Shown here: positions 30,145 through 32,831 of the stretch, one piece after another
How positions within the stretch are numbered: the stretch's first letter is position 1
Layout of the letters: each line of letters begins with the position of its first letter
Assembly (NCBI GenBank): GCA_027318525.1
Contig: DAHVPA010000002.1
Span: 1-32,831 of the forward strand
Length of the DNA stretch: 32,831 bases
Reading direction: 5' to 3'
Source: Candidatus Cloacimonadota bacterium
GTDB lineage: Bacteria > Cloacimonadota > Cloacimonadia > Cloacimonadales > Cloacimonadaceae
The notes under the pieces: generated by a model
Seen by the model: only the letters and a program-made list of their open reading frames with translations
The model's database searches: none
What the model was told of the DNA's origin: nothing
Translations under genes and position numbers: made by a program

Positions 30145-30204
30145 TGCCCGGAAGGGTCATCGAGGGGTCTTCGTGGGGTAAGCCCTCGATAACCCCTCGC
30201 AGCA
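30145..30204 (-). repeat. 60-nt interspersed imperfect palindromic repeat, copy C
   Basis: Reverse complement TGCTGCGAGGGGTTATCGAGGGCTTACCCCACGAAGACCCCTCGATGACCCTTCCGGGCA. Confidence 0.85.
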
Positions 30205-30298
30205 TCAGAGGCAGAGACCGGAATTTTCAGAGCGTTCATTGTGTCCCTTAGAACTGAAAAGATTGACAAAAAGCAGCACCGCAACAGCCTGATTTGGA

Positions 30299-31615
30299 AT
30301 GATGATGAATAACGAGATAAAGATAATCGGAGCCGGACTGGCGGGCTGTGAAGCGGCTTTACAACTGGCATCCCGGGGCTGGAAGGTGAAGCTATATGAG
30401 ATGCGCCCGGCTAAAATGACGCCTGCCCACAGCACCGATAAATGCGCCGAACTGGTCTGCAGCAATTCACTCAAATCCCTCAGGGAAGATACTGCAGCCG
30501 GGCTGTTGAAACAAGAGCTGAAGCAACTGGGCTGCAGGCTTTTGGACGTTGCTCTGGAAACCTCAGTGCCGGCAGGACATGCTCTGGCGGTGGACAGGGA
30601 TGCCTTTGCCGCCAAGGTGACTGAACTGATCAATGACAATCCCAATATCGAGCTTATCCATGCCGAAGTGACAGCAATTCCGGATGGAAACGTCATTCTG
30701 GCAAGCGGTCCCCTTACTTCCGATGCGCTGATGCAGGATTTGATTGCCAGGTTGGGTGAGCAGCACCTCTATTTCTTCGATGCGATTGCCCCGATTGTAT
30801 CCGCAGAGAGTCTGGACAGGTCTGTGGTTTTTGAGAAAAGCCGCTATGACAAAGGCGAGGCGGATTACCTCAACTGCCCCTTTTCCAAAGAAGAATACCT
30901 GGAGTTTGTGACAGCTTTGCAGCAGGGAGAAAAGCACACTGCACACGAGTTTGAGAACGAATTCTTCCAAAACCTGGACTTTCGCTTTTATGAGAACTGC
31001 CTGCCGATCGAAGAACTGGCACGGCGGGGAGTGGACACTCTGCGCTTTGGGGTGATGCGTCCGGTTGGTCTGGAAGACCCTCGCACCGGCAGAAGGGCTT
31101 ATGCGACGCTGCAACTGCGGGCGGAGAACAAGGACAGGACTGCTTTTAACCTGGTCGGCTGTCAGACCATGCTCAAATACGGCGTCCAGAAAGAAATCTT
31201 CAGAAAGATTCCAGGCTTGCAGAATGCAGAATTCCTGCGCTACGGCTCCATTCACCGCAATGCCTTCCTCAATTCACCTGCTTTACTCAATCCTGACTTT
31301 TCCATGCAGGCAATGCCCAATGTCCGCCTGGCAGGTCAGTTCAGCGGGGTGGAGGGCTATACGTAATCCATCGGCATGGGACTGCTGGCAGCTGTCTATT
31401 TTGATAAAGAACTGCCTCTGCTGCCGGAAACCACGCTCCTGGGTCAGTTCCAGCGCAGGCTTACCACTCCTTCAGAACAACGGTTTCAACCCGTAAATGC
31501 CAACTTCGGTATCTTGCCGGAACTGGTCGGAATAGACAGAAGCCTTAAAAAACAGGAATATGCCAAAAGGTCTCTGGCAGACCTTGACCATTGGATTATG
31601 ACCAATCTGAAATAA
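30299..31615 (+). pseudogene. trmFO: trmFO (methylenetetrahydrofolate--tRNA-(uracil-5-)-methyltransferase) interrupted by an in-frame TAA at 31364-31366
   Basis: N-term IKIIGAGLAGCEAALQLASRGWKVKLYEMRP, AHSTDKCAELVCSNSLK, GQFSGVEGYT are TrmFO hallmarks. The same frame continues after the stop as SIGMGLLAAVYFDKELPLLPETTLLGQ... and ends at 31615. Confidence 0.9.
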
Positions 31616-31628
31616 ATGCGAGGTAAAT

Positions 31629-31964
31629 ATGGAACAACTCATCTCTGCCTGCGGGCTGAATTGCGCTGATTGCGACGCCAGAAAAGCTACCCTTGCCAAC
31701 GACAACGCCCAGAGGGAAGAAGTAGCAAAAAAATGGTCAACAGCCTATGGTGCCAACCTGACCGCTGCCAATATCACCTGCATGGGCTGTATGGAACCGG
31801 GTGTCAAATTTGCCCACTGCAACGAGTGTGAATACCGTGCCTGTGTGCGTTCCAAAGGTCTGAAGAACTGCTCTGAATGCTCCGAATATCCCTGCGAGAT
31901 GCTCAGCGCTTTCTTTGAACATGTCCCCTTTGCCAAAACCAATCTTGATGCCTTGCGAGGTTAA
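31629..31964 (+). CDS. Cys-rich DUF3795-like protein
   Basis: ACGLNCADCDARKAT...CMGCMEPGVKFAHCNECEYRACVRSKGLKNCSECSEYPCEML; pattern typical of DUF3795. Confidence 0.85.
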   Translation: MEQLISACGLNCADCDARKATLANDNAQREEVAKKWSTAYGANLTAANITCMGCMEPGVKFAHCNECEYRACVRSKGLKNCSECSEYPCEMLSAFFEHVPFAKTNLDALRG

Positions 31965-32063
31965 GCGCTTCTTTCCCTTAAGTAAAGGTTGACGTCAAGC
32001 CCCATCCCAAAAAGCTTGTATAAGCGGACAGCATTCCTGTCTGTAAATATAAGAGGTTCCGAT

Positions 32064-32831
32064 ATGTCCAATCAATGGTCTGACAACTGGATCAATACAC
32101 GCCGTCGGGTGGGCTGGGTCAGTCTGGCTGAAGCTACTCCCGATACCTATGCAGCCCTGGGTTTCAAATGCGGGCTGGAAGTCCACCAACAGCTCGATAC
32201 CAAGCAGAAACTGTTCTGCCGTTGCGCCACGGGCATCTATCACGATTTTGACAATTTTGATGCAGAAATCGTGCGTCACATGCGCCCCACCTTGTCCGAA
32301 CTGGGTGAATATGACGGCACTGCTCTGATGGAATTCAAGACCCGCAAGCAGATTATCTACCGCATCAAGAACGACTCCGCCTGCACCTATGAAGTGGACG
32401 ATACTCCGCCTTTCCTGTTCAATCCGGAAGCTCTTTCCCATGCCATGCAGATCGCCCTGCTGCTCAAGATGAATATCGTGGGTGAACTGCACATCACCCG
32501 CAAGCAATATTTGGACGGCAGTATCCCCACAGGCTTTCAGCGCACCGCCATCCTTGGCATCGAAGGAAGCTTCCCCATTTCCAACAAGACCATCCGCGTC
32601 ATCCAGTTCAGCATTGAGGAAGATAGCTGCCGCGAAGTTTCCGACTACCGTCATACCAGAATTTATTACACAGACCGCCTCGGCATGCCTTTAATAGAGA
32701 CAGTCACCTACCCCGATATGCTCACCCCGCAGGAAGCTGCCGAAGCCGGACAATACATCCGTTTCCTGGCACGCAGCAGCGGTAAAGCCAGAACCGGCAT
32801 TGGAGCAGCCAGACAGGACGTCAACGTCAGC
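32064..32831 (+). CDS. gatE: Archaeal-type Glu-tRNA(Gln) amidotransferase subunit E (partial, 5' part)
   Basis: ATG at 32064 after AAGAGG; FKCGLEVHQQLDTKQKLFCRC, DGSIPTGFQRTAILGIEGS, SIEEDSCR, YYTDRLGMPLIETVTYPDM, GIGAARQDVNVS follow the GatE rather than the GatB pattern. Confidence 0.9.
   Translation, partial: MSNQWSDNWINTRRRVGWVSLAEATPDTYAALGFKCGLEVHQQLDTKQKLFCRCATGIYHDFDNFDAEIVRHMRPTLSELGEYDGTALMEFKTRKQIIYRIKNDSACTYEVDDTPPFLFNPEALSHAMQIALLLKMNIVGELHITRKQYLDGSIPTGFQRTAILGIEGSFPISNKTIRVIQFSIEEDSCREVSDYRHTRIYYTDRLGMPLIETVTYPDMLTPQEAAEAGQYIRFLARSSGKARTGIGAARQDVNVS

Noticed and set aside
31364-31366. TAA as a reassigned sense codon
   Set aside because: TAA terminates other genes in the window (for example 5977-5979 and the lipoprotein at 18484), so a genome-wide reassignment is not supported.
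31989-31998. TTGACGTCAA 10-bp palindrome upstream of gatE
   Set aside because: Single short palindrome; could be a -35 or operator but there is no second instance or flanking support.
31995-32654. 219-aa minus-strand ORF
   Set aside because: Antisense to gatE, which has strong family motifs.

Overview
The window looks like bacterial chromosome. A Candidatus Cloacimonadota-like lineage is my inference from the secreted protein families, the FlgD-like C-terminal sorting domains and the archaeal-type GatE; I could not run a search. From left to right it contains: a large secreted M6-type metalloprotease with a repetitive tail (minus strand, runs off the left edge); a small exported protein; an ArsR/SdpR-type repressor plus SdpI-like membrane protein; a DUF975-like membrane protein; a lipoprotein with chitobiase C-terminal-like and LVIVD repeats; a minus-strand cluster (Mpv17-like membrane protein, ComEC, MutS-like ATPase); a secreted metallophosphoesterase with a FlgD-like C-terminus; a Sel1-repeat protein; a small lipoprotein; a 2357-aa beta-helix protein; two convergent paralogous secreted proteins; a trmFO gene split by an in-frame TAA; a DUF3795 protein; and the 5' part of an archaeal-type gatE. 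The most notable observations are: (1) a 60-nt imperfect-palindromic repeat present three times, each time between divergently transcribed genes; (2) the trmFO nonsense codon at a normally conserved Glu; (3) gatE in an otherwise bacterial context; (4) the SdpR/SdpI pair without an SdpC toxin, preceded by a perfect 10-bp inverted repeat; and (5) the tail-to-tail paralog pair, which forms a long inverted repeat. I see no CRISPR array, rRNA, tRNA or transposase gene.
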